A DNA stretch of 64,000 nucleotides. Origin: Ichthyophis bannanicus. Its lineage: Eukaryota; Chordata; Amphibia; Gymnophiona; Ichthyophiidae. Positions within the stretch are counted from its first letter, which is position 1, and every line of letters starts with the position of its first letter. The notes beneath the pieces are model-generated. The model searched no databases, was not told where the DNA came from, and worked only from the letters and a program-made list of their open reading frames with translations. Location of the stretch: the NCBI GenBank assembly GCA_033557465.1, contig CM066037.1, positions 516,018,686-516,082,685 on the forward strand. Direction: 5' to 3'. Below, piece after piece: positions 1-10,911 of this stretch. The position numbers were made by a program, and so were the translations under genes.

Positions 1-337
1 CCTCCCTTTCCCATGATTAGAGCAGCATTCCAGTGCTACGCCTTTCATAGCTTTCCCATTGGCTGGACCCGACCCATGTTCTCTATTGCTAGCTACATTG
101 GAAGCAGGCAGGGCACACTCACACAGGGAGAAGAATTAGAGAACTCAGAGATTTTAAGCTCTGAAAAGCACCCAGACATACTAGCCTTCCTTCTACTTTC
201 CATACATTAACAAAAATCAGCAGAGTCCTGAAAAAAGGCCAAGCAGTTGTCAGTCCTAACCTCTCGAGTGCTCAGCACATCTAACAGGGCTCCGTAAACT
301 TTGGGACTTAGGTATATTCTTAGCTTGCCAATTTCTT
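1..337. other. unassigned flank, no gene seen
   Basis: This is moderately AT-rich sequence with no recognisable gene or repeat family. It ends in the left copy of the 16-bp target duplication (322-337) of the element that follows. A short open frame at 13-210 has no recognisable domain and I do not regard it as a gene. Confidence 0.5.
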
Positions 338-736
338 TTTTTAATTTAATTTAATTTTATATTTATGCATTTTACAAAACAAAATAAGCATACACTTTAC
401 ACTTGATAAGAAAAGGGAACTGCTCCAAAACATAAATATAGGAAATAATCAGGAAATACAGACCTAAGCCAATAAAACAAAACAGTTCCCACTACAGCCC
501 ACTATTAAGGAGGAAGAAACAGGAAACATAATAAACCAAGATCCCAGGAATTCATAGCCATACCTCAGACCACAGTGAGATTTCCATTAGCTACAGGAGG
601 TCTACAAGCACTCAAGAAAGCCCGCAACTGTGCAGGCAGGGCCGGCCCGTCCATTGAGCGAGAATGTTTTTTGCACAGGGCCCCGCGTTTCAGGGGGCCC
701 CGCGCAAAAAAACATTCTTTTGTAAAAGTAAAATTG

Positions 737-1153
737 AAAAAAAAAAGAAAACCTGTCTCCTGCCGCTGTCGGGGCCGCCGCGGCAGAATCGAGCGTGCCG
801 CGGGGCCCCCCTGTACCCGGCACAGCCTCTCCTCCCTGTAGCAGCTCTCTCTTCTGAGCTGCAGTCAGACGCGCCGGCTTGCAGAGCGCGAAGGGAAGAG
901 TTTCCCTTTCGCGACTCTGTTAGGCCCGCGGGGGCTGATGGGAACTTCCCATCAGCCCCCGCGGGCTTAACAGAGCAGCGAGGGAAAAACTCTTCCCTCG
1001 CGCTCTGCGAGCCGGGGCGTCTGACTGCAGCTCCAACGAGAGAGAGCTGCTACAGGGAGGAGAGGCTGTGCCGGGTACAGGGGGGCCCCGCGGCACGCTC
1101 GATTCTGCCGCGGCGGCCCCGACAGCGGCAGGAGACAGGTTTTCTTTTTTTAA
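737..1153. repeat. long GC-rich palindrome (hairpin arms about 208 bp)
   Basis: The sequence from 737 reads as the near-exact reverse complement of that ending at 1153, with its centre at 945 inside GATGGGAACTTCCCATC. The arms run from an A-tract through CpG-rich sequence (for example GCCGCCGCGGCAGAATCGAG) to the centre. Transcripts of either strand would fold into a very stable hairpin. Confidence 0.9.
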
Positions 1154-1154
1154 A

Positions 1155-2560
1155 AAATTTCCCTGGGCTGGGCTGGGCAGTAGGAGTGGTGCTGGGCTGG
1201 GCTGGGCTGGGGGTTAGAAGTGCTGCTGGGCTGGGCTGGGCTGGGCTGGGGGGGTGGTGTTAGGAGTAGTGATGGGCTGGGCTGGGCGGGGGGGGGGTGT
1301 TAGGAGTAGTGATGGGCTGGGCTGGGCTGGGCTGGGGGGGGGGTTAGGAGTTGTGATGAGCGGGGCTGGGGGGGGAGGTGTTAAGAGTAGTGATGGGATG
1401 GGCTGGGCTAGGCTGGCTGGGGGGGGGTTAGGAGTGGTGATGGACACTGGGCTGGTTGGGGGGGTTAGGAGTGGTGATGGGCACTGGGCTGGCTGGGGGG
1501 GGTAGGAGTGGTGATGGGCACTGGGCTGGCTGGGGGGGTTAGGAGTGGTGATGGGCGCTGGGGGGGTTAGGAGTTGTGATGGGCGCTGGGGAGGGGTTAG
1601 GAGTGGTGATGGGCGCTGGGGGGGCTTAAACTAAAAATTGGGTGATGGGGGATTAGGACTGGAAAGGGGCTGGTGGGATTAGGACTGGAAGTGGGTTGAT
1701 GGGGGGTTAGGACTGGTAATGGGCTATGGGAGGGCTTAAACTAAAAATTGAGTGATGGGGATTAGGACTGGGAGTGGGCTGATGGGGAGGTTAGGACTGG
1801 TAATGGGCTATGGGGGGGCTTAAACTGAAAATTGGGTGATGGGGGATTAGGACTGGAAATGGGCTGGTGGGATTAGGACTGGGAGTGGGCTATGGGGGGG
1901 GGCTAGGACTGGTAATGGGTTGGGGGGGTTGCTAGGACTGGAAATGGGCTGAGTGGAAGGGGGCTTGAACTGCAAATAGCTGTTGGGGATGGGGCTTGGA
2001 ATGGAAATGGGCTGAGGGGAAGTGGGGGGCTTGAACTGCAAATAGCTGATGGGGACGGGGCTTGGAATGGAAATGGGCTGAGTGGAAGGGGGCTTGAACT
2101 GCAAATAGCTGATGGGAAGGGGGGCTTGGAATGGGCTCTTAGGGGAGGGAGCTAGGACAGGAACTGGGCTGATGGATGGGCTAGGATAGAACTGAGAATT
2201 GGGTGTTGGGGGAGCTAAGATTGGAAATGGGCTGTGGTGGGGGCTTGGATTGAAATGGACTCATGGAGGGGCTAGAACTGGAAGTAGGCTCATGGGGGGC
2301 TTGGTTTAGAAATGGGCTGAGTGGAGGGGAGCTAGGATTTAACATGGGCTGATGGTGGGGCTAGGAAAGGACTAGAAATGGGCTGATGGGAGGCTGGTAT
2401 TGGAAATGAGCTGATGAAGGGACTCGGATAGGACTGGAAATGGATGGGGGAGCTAGGACTGGAAATGGGCTGATGTGGGGACTAGAAGGGAGCGGATACT
2501 GGGTGGGGCTGGAACTAAAAGGGAGCTGATGTTGGGGGAGATTAGAAGGGGATGGGGCTG
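1155..2560. repeat. G-rich minisatellite of hAT-like copy 1
   Basis: The plus strand is an array of variable units built around GGGCTGGGCTGGG, then GGTTAGGAGTGGTGATGGGC, then GGACTGGTAATGGGCTATGG. Unit length and sequence drift along the array. Strand asymmetry is strong, with many runs of three or more G and few C runs, so G-quadruplex formation is plausible. Open frames on either strand here are low-complexity artefacts. Confidence 0.85.
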
Positions 2561-3534
2561 GGAGAATGAAATGGAGAGGGGAAAAATATTTTGTGTGGGA
2601 GGGAAGAAAAATGTACAATTGGCCGGGTATTGGGAGACTAAGTGGGGATTGAGGATGGAGGGGTAAAATTTGAGTGGATGAAATAGGAATGAGGAAAGAG
2701 CAAAAGGAGAAAGATTATTATGTTAAAGCAGATGTAGAGAGAGAATGGAAAAAAACTAGAAGAGAAGAAAGGACAAATGGACAGCAGACGATGGAGAGAT
2801 AGCAGAAGACACAAATAAACCAGAAGAAAGTGGCTGGAACAATTGCAACTGAAAAAAAAATGCACAAAAGGTACAAAGATATCTCTTTATTTTGAATTTA
2901 TTAACTGGAATATGTCAGCTCTGGGAAATGTGCATCATTAATGTCTGTGCTTTGTTTAGTACAAGAGGAAATTAATTTATAGTTTTATTTCTACATTGTT
3001 GTTGTACATTCCAAGTTTGGCTTTTAGGGTTCCCAGTTTAATTATTGTCTTCCTGTTTTTAAATTGTGATTCCTTGTTTGGTGATAGTCTATGTTCTGCA
3101 TGTGTAACTGAGCTGAGGTATTCTGTTTATGTAATTCCTATTTGACATTGTCACTTGTTCTCTTTCCCCAGTAGGTCATGTATTGTTATTCTCTGAAATG
3201 TATTGGTTTAATATTTGCAGTGTTGCCTTTTGATAGGTAGTGTATGGTGCTTTGTGAGTCCTGGTAATGCTGTCAGGATATGGCGGGTTTGCTATGGGTT
3301 CTAAATGGGCAGTGTTTGTAGTAGTTCCTAATGTGCCTGGCGGTTGGCACTGGATTATAGTAATGTAGAAATCTTTGTCTTTTTTTATCCATACACTCAT
3401 GAAGAGGCATGTATACTAAAAGTTAGTTTATGGTAACATTATGCAAATGAGGCCCCTTATGCAAATGAGGCCCCGCACCGAGTCTCCGCACATGGCCCCG
3501 CACCCCCCTTGGGCCGCCCCTGTGTGCAGGATCA

Positions 3535-4650
3535 TAAAAAATATAGGAATTAGATTATACCCTTATAGCACATTGACAAGGAAATTAAAAAAAAAATTGA
3601 ACTCCCAATTGCAGGACACCGGGCCGCAGGAGGAGGAATTCACACCTCTTGCTCTGAATGGCCAGATATAAATCAGGAAAATACACAAACCCTAAAATCC
3701 TTAAATAATATAGATCTTCTATGAAAAAACATTTTTAGAAACCAATCACGGTCGCTTGACAATGTAAATGTAACCAACAAGAGTAGCTGGAGTATACATA
3801 TCTGACCCTGACATTTCAAGAATTTCAGAGACATCAAAGTATCAACTGTTGAACTCCAGGGATATTCCCAGATCGAGAAGATCTACGACCAATTCAAACA
3901 TAGAACAATTTATTAATTGGAGGATGGGATTCCTCCACAGCCCCAAACACTCCCACCATATATTGTTTAAGCAATTCCTTAGCACTAATAAGAGCAGACT
4001 TCAGAAAGTTTGTAAGTCTCAGGTTTTGATACCGAGCAAAGTTCTCCAAGTGTTCTATTCTAGCTTTAACACAAAGAAGATCCTTGCATAACTGTTTAGA
4101 AGTATCTTCCATGTGACCAACCTTATCAGTCCAAATGATCTCTAATGTAAAAACCACCAGACGACTCAGAGAGAAAGCCAAAGCTCCCTCCACTCCTGGT
4201 CTGAAACTTGAGGCTTGCAGCACTATTTCTGCAGCTAGGACTTCACCCGGCTCACCTGCCGGGGTCACACTCTTTGACTCACTGGCACAATGATCTGGAT
4301 TGGGAGAAACTCTCCCTTCCTGCTGCTCCTGAGTCACCCCTCCAACAACTGCTGATTCATCAACACGGGTAACAAGAAGCGGCACCGCCTGACCTTCGGA
4401 GGAGCTTCAATCCAGGACGACCACCTTGGAGGTTTGCCACTGCACCAGTGACATCTGTTCCTGGGCTGCTCAACAGGCTCTTAGCCCTTGATGTGTGACC
4501 AATGGGAGCCCGAAGCACTGGTAATCTAGTGGGCTGCTGCAGTGAGCAAGAAAGGAAATCGTCCAAAGTCAATTGGGCAGGTAATGTAGGGGGAGCTGCC
4601 AGGGGAACAGAGTGCTTCCCCCCCCCCCACCTTGGCTTTCCTCTTGTCTA
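3535..4650 (-). pseudogene. L1 ORF1-type RNA-binding protein, broken
   Basis: The best-preserved stretch (minus, 4385 to 3894) encodes a helical region followed by LENFARYQNLRLTNF at about 4005-4049. This is the L1 ORF1 signature at the join between coiled coil and RRM (usual form LENRSRRNNLR). Further downstream, near 3540-3640, another frame gives a degenerate 'LLRPGVLQLG' block. It matches the LRPRVVALG block near the C-terminus of the sister copy (54958-56224), and the 'FFDP'-like end falls near 3535 beside the hAT-like insertion. L1 ORF1p is a trimeric nucleic-acid chaperone that packages the LINE RNA. Several frame changes and stops make this copy non-functional. The N-terminal start is unclear. 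Confidence 0.65.
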
Positions 4651-4854
4651 TTCTGCAGGAAAACACTATGCCGCCAAACACATGGCTAACGCCATCTTGG
4701 AACCTCCCCAGCTTGTCAATTTCTTAATCTAGCCCTGCCCATGACAACAGAAACCAGCTGGCAACACACATAGCCACCAATATGAAAGAAGTGCAATTCA
4801 GTCAGTAGCTTTCACAGTAGAAAAAACAGCAGAGAAAATGAAGTGTGTATGTGT

Positions 4855-5315
4855 GTGGAGGGGGGGGGGCTGGTTCATATATTGTGTAAATCTCTGATAT
4901 GTGTGCTGTGCATGTTTTGTATCTATGATGAGGTGGTGGGGCAATTCTAGAGGATGTAGTTTTGGGGTTGGTGACGGCTGTGGGGAGGTACTTCTTGGGG
5001 GTAGGGTAGTTTGCAGGGTGGTGGGGCAATTACCGTGGGGAGTTTGGGGATGGGGTATATGAAAGGGAGAGGTTATTGAGAGTGGGGCAGTTTGGGGGTG
5101 GAGCAATTGAGGTTTTTTGGAGTGGAAGTGGTTTGTGGGTGGTGGGGCAGATGCAGGGGCATTTGGTGAGGACCAGTTGCTGGGGATATTTTTTTGGAGG
5201 ATGGGTGTTTTGCAGGATGGTGGGAAAGCTATGCGGTAGCTTTTAGGGGCAGGGATAGATTTGTGGAATGGTAGGACAGTTGTGAAGGGGTAGTTTGTGG
5301 AGGCGGAGCAATTAG
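4855..5315. repeat. degenerate G-rich minisatellite, left part
   Basis: Irregular units combine GGTGGGGCAGTTG, TTTTGGGG and GGGGATGTAG. The array stops at the CR1 3' end and resumes at 6948. Both parts share the segment GGGGCATTTGGTGAG (about 5156 and 7007), so the array was continuous, or locally duplicated, before the CR1 insertion. Confidence 0.7.
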
Positions 5316-6947
5316 TAACATAGTAGTTATTTATTTTATTTTATTTATACATCTCTTCTATACCGCCACTTCCAGCGATCAGTGGCGGTTTACAAGTAAA
5401 CAAAATTTAATAATAGCATGCTATTATTTTACATAGAACGGGTTTAGAAACTATTTTACATAGAACAGGTTTTGAACTATTTTACATAGAACATTTTAGT
5501 AAAAAGAACAGTAAATACAAAGAATAGTAAATAGAGAACAAGGGTTTTTACATAGAACAAAATTATAAACGTAAACATTTAACTATTAAATTGCAACTCA
5601 ATAATACAATGAAATAACTGGCTATCAATAGTAAATCATCGGCAATGGAATATATTACATTAATTATACTTATTCACATTTTGCTTTCAAAGGGAAAGTT
5701 TAATTAGGTGAACAATGTGAATGAGTGAAGGGTTTTATGCCTGTCTAGGTAGGGTCAGTGAGTGACTGCTGATCAGAAGTTTTCTCTGAGTTAGGGTTAT
5801 CTTCCTTGTGGAGGTTATAGTAGTATAGGGTGAATAGGTGGGTTTTTAGATTTTTTCTAAATAATTGAAGATCCTTAATTTCTCTGATTTCAGCTGGTAG
5901 GTTGTTCCATAACATAGGAGCAAAGTATGAGAACGCTGAGTTGCTTGTTTTTTGACTTGTTTTTCGGATAGAATCAGGTACTTGTAGCATGTGAAGGTTA
6001 ATTCTTCTTCTTGATCTGTTTTCAAGCGGGATGTTGATAAGAGTGGATAAGAAGGAGGGAGCTATATTGTTAAAAATCTTAAAAGTATTGATTAAGGATT
6101 TGTAGGTGATTCTGCATGATACTGGAAGCCAATGGAGAGAATAAAGAATCGGAGATATATGATCGGCAGATAAAGACCAGCATGGTCCATCCAGTCTGCC
6201 CAGCAAGATGGCAAGAGTAGGTGCACCTGTCGCTCCGCGCAGGCCACCCCTCCCCATATCCTTGTTCAGGGGTAAACCCACCACTCCATGTAGGACACCC
6301 CTATTTGTTGAGACGTTATATGGTTCAGAAGTTAGATGGTACCATTTATTTTGTTTTTATCCTATTTCTGTAAAGGGATCCTCTGTGTTTGTCCCATGCC
6401 TTTTTGAATTCCGTCACCGTGTTCGCCCCTACCACTTCCATCGGGAGGGCATTCCAAGCATCCACCACCCTTTCAGTGAAAAAATATTTCCTGACATTGC
6501 CTTTCAATTTACCCCCTTGCAGTTTCATGTTATGCCCTCCAGTTTTACAGGTTCCCCGTCTTTGGAAGAGGTTTGTCTGTTCATCATTTCTCTTTAAATA
6601 TTTAAAGGTCTGAATCATATCTCCCCTGTCCCTCCTTTCCTCCAACGTGTACATATTTAGGTCTTCAAGTCTCTTCTCATAAGGCTTCTGACGCAGGCTC
6701 CAAATCATTTTGGTCGCCTTCCTCTGAACAGTCTCCAGTCTTTTTACATCCTTTGCAAGATATGGTCTCCAAAACTGAACACAGTATTCCAAGTGAGGCC
6801 TCACCAGTGACCTATACAGTGGCATAAGTACCTCTTCTTTTCTGCTGGTAATCCCTCTTTGTATGCAACCCAACATCCTCCTGGCTTTTGCCACCACCTT
6901 GTCGCACTGTTTTGCCACCTTGAGATCAGCAGAGATAATCACACCAA
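5316..6947 (-). mobile_element. CR1 LINE 3' portion, split by an L2
   Basis: The CR1 3' end lies at the left (TTAGTAACATAGTAG, 5314-5328), the complement of the short terminal repeats seen at the plus-strand CR1 end at 57236. After the L2 insertion the CR1 resumes near 6156 with the conserved 3' UTR (GGCAGATAAAGACCAGCATG). It continues through the C-terminal end of the reverse-transcriptase ORF to 6947, where it is 5'-truncated. The reading frame at 6942-6346 contains RPHLEYCVQFW, ERRDRGDMIQTFKYL, VVDAWNALP and FKKAWDKHRG, which are hallmark blocks of the CR1 ORF2 C-terminus. The RT active site is not included. Confidence 0.85.
5329..6155 (-). mobile_element. L2 LINE 3' fragment inside the CR1
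   Basis: The left end is the typical L2 3' terminus on the minus strand: TTATTTATTT repeats followed by CATCTCTTCTATACCGCCAC. The frame at about 6170-5745 encodes the L2 ORF2 C-terminal region, with HISPILYSLHWLPVSCRI, then LENRSRRR, then a WNNLPAEIREI block and FRKNLKTHLF. These blocks follow the RT domain in the L2 clade. The piece is heavily 5'-truncated. It is flanked on both sides by parts of the same CR1 3' UTR, so it inserted after the CR1. Confidence 0.8.
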
Positions 6948-7475
6948 TTGTGGGAAGGGGTTTTTGAGAGAGGAGACAGTTCTTTTGGGGTGATGGAACA
7001 GATATAGGGGCATTTGGTGAGCTGGTGAGAGTTACAGGGGGTAAACATTTTGGGGGTTGCAGTTCATGTGATGTAAGACAGTTGCAAGGGAGTGTTTTTT
7101 AGGGGTAGGAGCTGTGTGTAGGTCACGAAGATTTGGGGGTGGGGTAAATGGCAGGGTAGTGGGGCAGTTGTGAAGGGGTGGAGGAGGAGCAGGGGTATAG
7201 GTTTTGCAGGATGGTGAGGCAGTTGCAGGAGGCTGTATTTTTGGGAGACAGTTGTGGGGATGTAGTTTTTGGAGGTGCAGCCAGTTTGCAGAGTGGTGTG
7301 GCATTTGTGTGGAGGGATTTCTTTTTGTGCTGGTGGCGGCATCTGGCATGGCAGTTGCAAGGGAATATTTTGGGGGGTTGAGGCAGTGTGTGGGATGGTG
7401 GGGCAATTCTGAGGGGGCAGTTTGGGTGTTGGAAGAATAGCAAACAGGGAGAGGAAGTATAATGGGGCAATTTCC
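6948..7475. repeat. degenerate G-rich minisatellite, right part
   Basis: This continues the G-rich array that ends at 5315, with units such as GGTGGGGCAGTTGTGAAGGG and TTTTTGGAGG. Several overlapping frames are open on both strands, as expected of biased repeats; none looks like a gene. Confidence 0.65.
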
Positions 7476-8789
7476 AAGCAGTTTTTGTTTCGTTTTTTTT
7501 TTACTGTATGTAAGTTTCTATGCTACAGAAGCTGTAATGCCTTCTCTCATAAAAGTACATTGGGCTAGTTTTTCTCTAGAACTCCTGATCTGATTTGGCC
7601 CAGGTTCAAATTTGATGTGTCTTTTTACTTGTTTTTCCCTCATACCAAGTTTCATCCCATTCTGTTAAATTTTCAGAGTTATTTCGCCACCCGATGTACT
7701 CTTTTGAATAATTCTTCCAAATTCTGTTGGCTTGGAAAAAATAACAGTGATCATTTTCTACAAGTTTAAGAGTTACATCCATTTTCACAATTTCTGCTGT
7801 TCACATCTCTCTAATATTAATGCTCTAAATATTGTGCAACAGCAACATTTGCCACCTTGGCATGTACCATAGATTTTGCAGAAAAAAAATCAGTTATTGT
7901 AATTGCTTATGATTTTTACAAAATGAACCACCAAAAAGATGTTCTCAAAACACAGAACCCTGTTTCGCTTTTCCCATCTGAATACCAGCTGTGCACATTC
8001 ACTTTTAAGAGTTCCACATTTAAAAAGGCAAAATAATAACGTGACAGTTACTTCCAATATGTACAATTATTAACAAAATTTAAAAATGCAACAAACAGAA
8101 TACATAATCATGAAATCATGTACAGTCTGCTTTCGCATCCTGCAATAACTCATGAATATATGACAGACACATAATAGCCTTCTTTAGATGACATGAAAAC
8201 CAAGATCATGTAAGCAATTATCGAATGTTCCCGCTAAAACTAAATATTTGATCAAAAACATTACCTTTGGGTAGCCTCAGAAATAACTGCCAAACATTTA
8301 CGCTTTGATGTGGCTTTCATTATAAGAGAAGTTATAGCTCTAAACTATAGTATAGAGAGGGGAGAAAAGACATTGCTTGTTAAGATTTAAGCAATCCATA
8401 AAACCAACATTCAGTTCAAATAGTATATTAAACTGCCCTAAGCACAGCTTCCAACACTTGGCATGAAAGAATATATTAGCCTGTCTGAGATTCTGTAGCA
8501 ATAACACTGCAGTAGGAATGTACCATTGGCAGATCAAGTATATAGATTAAAACAAGATCCATGAAACTTTCTTCAATACTGGTCTTGATTTTGCAGACTC
8601 ATCCTTATTTTGCTAAAATACGTATATCCCTATTTACCCTTACTCTATGCAGAGATGAACCTTAGGGCCATGGGAATGTCATCATGTCATGTAGCGCTTT
8701 TTTTTTTTTTTTACCTAACTTGGATTTTATATCTATCATTCTCACCATAAAATCAAAGGAATGAGAAGCAGGGGGGACTAAGTAAGACA
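7476..8789. other. unassigned stretch, no gene seen
   Basis: About 1.3 kb of AT-rich sequence. I see no LINE, DIRS or hAT signature and no coding frame with a recognisable motif. A poly-T run lies at about 8699-8713. Confidence 0.5.
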
Positions 8790-10080
8790 ACTGGTATTAT
8801 TAGTGCTTAGCATATGCTAACAGATGTTAGGGTGTGCTATCTGCCATCTGCCACTGGGTCCATAGGAATAGAAAGGTGTGATGGGGTATATAGGAAGTTC
8901 AGGCACAGGGGGAGTTAGAGCACTTTCCTAGCTCAGTTGTCCCAGGCACTACAGAGACCGCAATGCCACTCTCCAGCACAAGTGCTTATAAAATGACAGC
9001 TGAAGATGAACCTGATCACTTTTTGGTGAACTTTGAGCGAACCCTGCACATGGCTGGGTGGCTGGAGGCGATATGGACTATTTATTTGGGGAATCTGCTA
9101 ACGGGTAGCAGTCAGGCTGCATTCCAGGATGCCAACCCAGATGGGTGAACCACATACGTAATCTGTCAAGGCTGCTGTACTGGAATGGACCAGCTGTACA
9201 CCAGAGGCCTACCATCAGTGATTTAGAAAAGGGGTACTCTAGATAGAAGAACTTCAAAGGGCTCTCTTCTATCAAATGAAGGATCTCATGTGAAAGTGAC
9301 TATAACCAGAAGGAAAGACTGGAAATGACATAGCCAAGATTGTGGTATTGGAGCAATTTTTATAGGGCTTGACCACTCCGATAGAACACTGTATATGTCA
9401 GGACCCCAAGCTTATACTGGAGTGCACTGGAAATAGCGGAAGGGTATTATGAAGCACAGCCAGTGACTGGGGAGGGCAGTGTGAAGGGGAAAATGTCAAC
9501 CATTAGGCCAGGATGCCGGAAGGGGAAGCCAGAGCAGATTTGGCTCCCATGTTTCGAACCCCAAAGTCACGCCTAGGCAAGGGCATGGGCCCAGTAATTA
9601 TCCCTTCATCTGTTTAGGTATGGAGCCCAGGAACACTTTGCCCAGTAATGTCCCCTGGGTACAGAGGAACCCATGGATGTCAGCCTAAACTACCCCTCAC
9701 ATGTGAGCTTTTGTGAACATTCCCCGTCCAAGTACACCAAACTTTGTGATTCCAGTGAATCTTGAGGAAGACTCAGGGATTTTGCGAGGAATCAAACAGA
9801 TTTCAAATCGATTATGCAAAGACTAACATTGGCATGTGTGTTTGGAGACCAGAGACAGTATCCAATGGCACAGGTTTCCTCAAGACTCTGGCAGTCTGAC
9901 ACGTTTGAGGCCGTAGTGCTGCCCTGGTTCCCATACCCAGTAGTGATCGGCCGAGACTACCCAAGCTTCTGGGTGATATGGGCCCAGATAACTGATGATT
10001 CTGCTAAATCAAATCAGGAAAGTTTCCCAGAGGTTTCAATAGGAAAGTGTTCTTCGGTTCAAACTGACTTGAATTGTTAA
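8790..10080 (+). pseudogene. Ty3/gypsy-type gag-protease remnant
   Basis: A frame from ATG 8963 contains KMTAEDEPDHFLVNFER, then AGWLEAIW and LLTGSSQAAF. This is the start of the retrotransposon gag/SCAN-like capsid domain. Degenerate traces follow, spread over several frames: a capsid C-terminal region (about 9330-9460), a possible zinc knuckle ending in an EEPMDV-like block (about 9640-9690), and at 9814-10080 a protease-like tail with YPMAQV and a PYPVVIGRDYPSFW block. The order gag, knuckle, protease fits a Ty3/gypsy-class element. Frameshifts and stops are many, no reverse transcriptase follows, and no LTRs were found, so this is an old truncated fragment. Confidence 0.6.
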
Positions 10081-10911
10081 TAAGGGTGTCAGTAATCAAG
10101 TGCTACTTTAATCAAAGATCTCACTGTTAGAGAAGTAGAATAACCAATATTCATTCAAACTCAATCCCACACTCTTCAAGCTTCCACAAAATTTAAACCA
10201 TGTAGCTGGTAATAACTAAAGCAACAAACAGAGAATCCATCAGATCTCAATCACAAGGACTATATTCAAGGGTCAAACCCTCAGTTCTTAAAGTCCTGGC
10301 ATTATTATTCATAGGTCTCTCTCATCTGTTAGTGCCAAAATACATTCGATTCACTACTTCACAGACATGACATCGTGTTTCAGACTTATACGTCTTGCTT
10401 CAGGGACATGCACTCAAACAGTAACCAGCCACCTTAGCTGCCCAGCCATTCAGTAATTCAGACAAGCCTTTGTTTAAGCTGTTATACAAAAAGTGAAGTT
10501 AGCACACTATTTTTATTATTGAAGCACATTTTTATAGATTATTATATTTATTTTATGTACTGTATTTTTTAATTTTATTTCTGAAGTATGTTATATTTTT
10601 ATGTACTGTTGACCATTTGTATAGCTAAATAGGAAACAAGTAAATAAGACAACTCATGTTGTACCCGAGATGGCCACTTGGCTATGTAGCATAAGATAGG
10701 AAAACATTTTCCTACCATACATTACTGTGAAGGTGCTACACCACCTGTATACTCCACCGCGCCTACTCCAGCCTTGTAGCTCATATCCATCGCCAAGAAG
10801 AAATGCTGTCTGCTCAGGTTGCAACAAGGAGACCCATGTTGTGTGGCTTACGGCAACAGCAATAGCAATATAACTATAGTATATAATCAAATTGTAATTA
10901 TTTTTCCATTT
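10081..10911. other. unassigned stretch, no gene seen
   Basis: AT-rich sequence between the gypsy remnant and the DIRS element. Nothing coding was recognised. The segment CGTGTTTCAGACTTATACG followed by TCTTGCTTCAGGG (about 10374-10408) vaguely resembles retroelement UTR sequence, but it is too short to assign. Confidence 0.5.

Larger units (their letters stand above)
637..3522. mobile_element. non-autonomous hAT-like element with hairpin and G-rich minisatellite (copy 1)
   Basis: The ends are inverted: CAGGGCCGGCCC at 637 and, read from the right end on the complementary strand, CAGGGGCGGCCC at 3522. An exact 8-bp duplication TGTGCAGG flanks the element at 629-636 and 3523-3530, as expected for the hAT superfamily. 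Inside, in order, lie a short A-rich segment, a palindrome with arms of about 208 bp (737-1153), a G-rich minisatellite (about 1155-2560) and a roughly 0.9-kb body (about 2500-3450) nearly identical to that of the element at 31269-34100. No transposase is encoded. The right end holds two copies of ATGCAAATGAGGCCCC. It sits inside the ORF1-only L1 element. Confidence 0.85.
338..4709 (-). mobile_element. ORF1-only L1 derivative (HAL1-like), interrupted by a hAT-like element
   Basis: The element lies on the minus strand. It starts near 4709 with a typical L1 5' end containing AAGATGGCG and ends at 338 in an A-rich tail (T-rich on the plus strand, 331-355). The near-identical 16-mers AGCTTGCCAATTTCTT (322-337) and AGCTTGTCAATTTCTT (4710-4725) form the target-site duplication. 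Without the 2,886-bp hAT-like insertion and its 8-bp duplication, only about 1.48 kb remains. That is enough for a 5' UTR, one ORF1 and a 3' UTR. No endonuclease or reverse transcriptase is present, so it must have been mobilised by another L1. A relative of similar layout lies at 54859-56521. HAL1 is the name for such half-L1 elements in mammals; I use it only as an analogy. Confidence 0.8.

Noticed and set aside
740..1130. Possible CpG-island promoter
   Set aside because: High CpG content is explained by the two complementary arms of the transposon palindrome; no gene starts downstream.
664..1263. Long open frame through the first palindrome
   Set aside because: It is created by the GC-rich inverted repeat and continues into the minisatellite. 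Composition is low-complexity and there is no recognisable domain.
1200..2560. Telomere-like repeat (TTAGG-containing units)
   Set aside because: Units such as GGTTAGGAGTGGTGATGGGC are long and variable and contain no TTAGGG tandem; they belong to the minisatellite.
7064..7477. Overlapping Pro/Thr-rich open frames on the minus strand
   Set aside because: Three overlapping frames are open at once in a G-rich repeat, which is a composition effect.
10374..10408. Penelope-UTR-like motif
   Set aside because: The resemblance is limited to a few words and no Penelope coding sequence is nearby.
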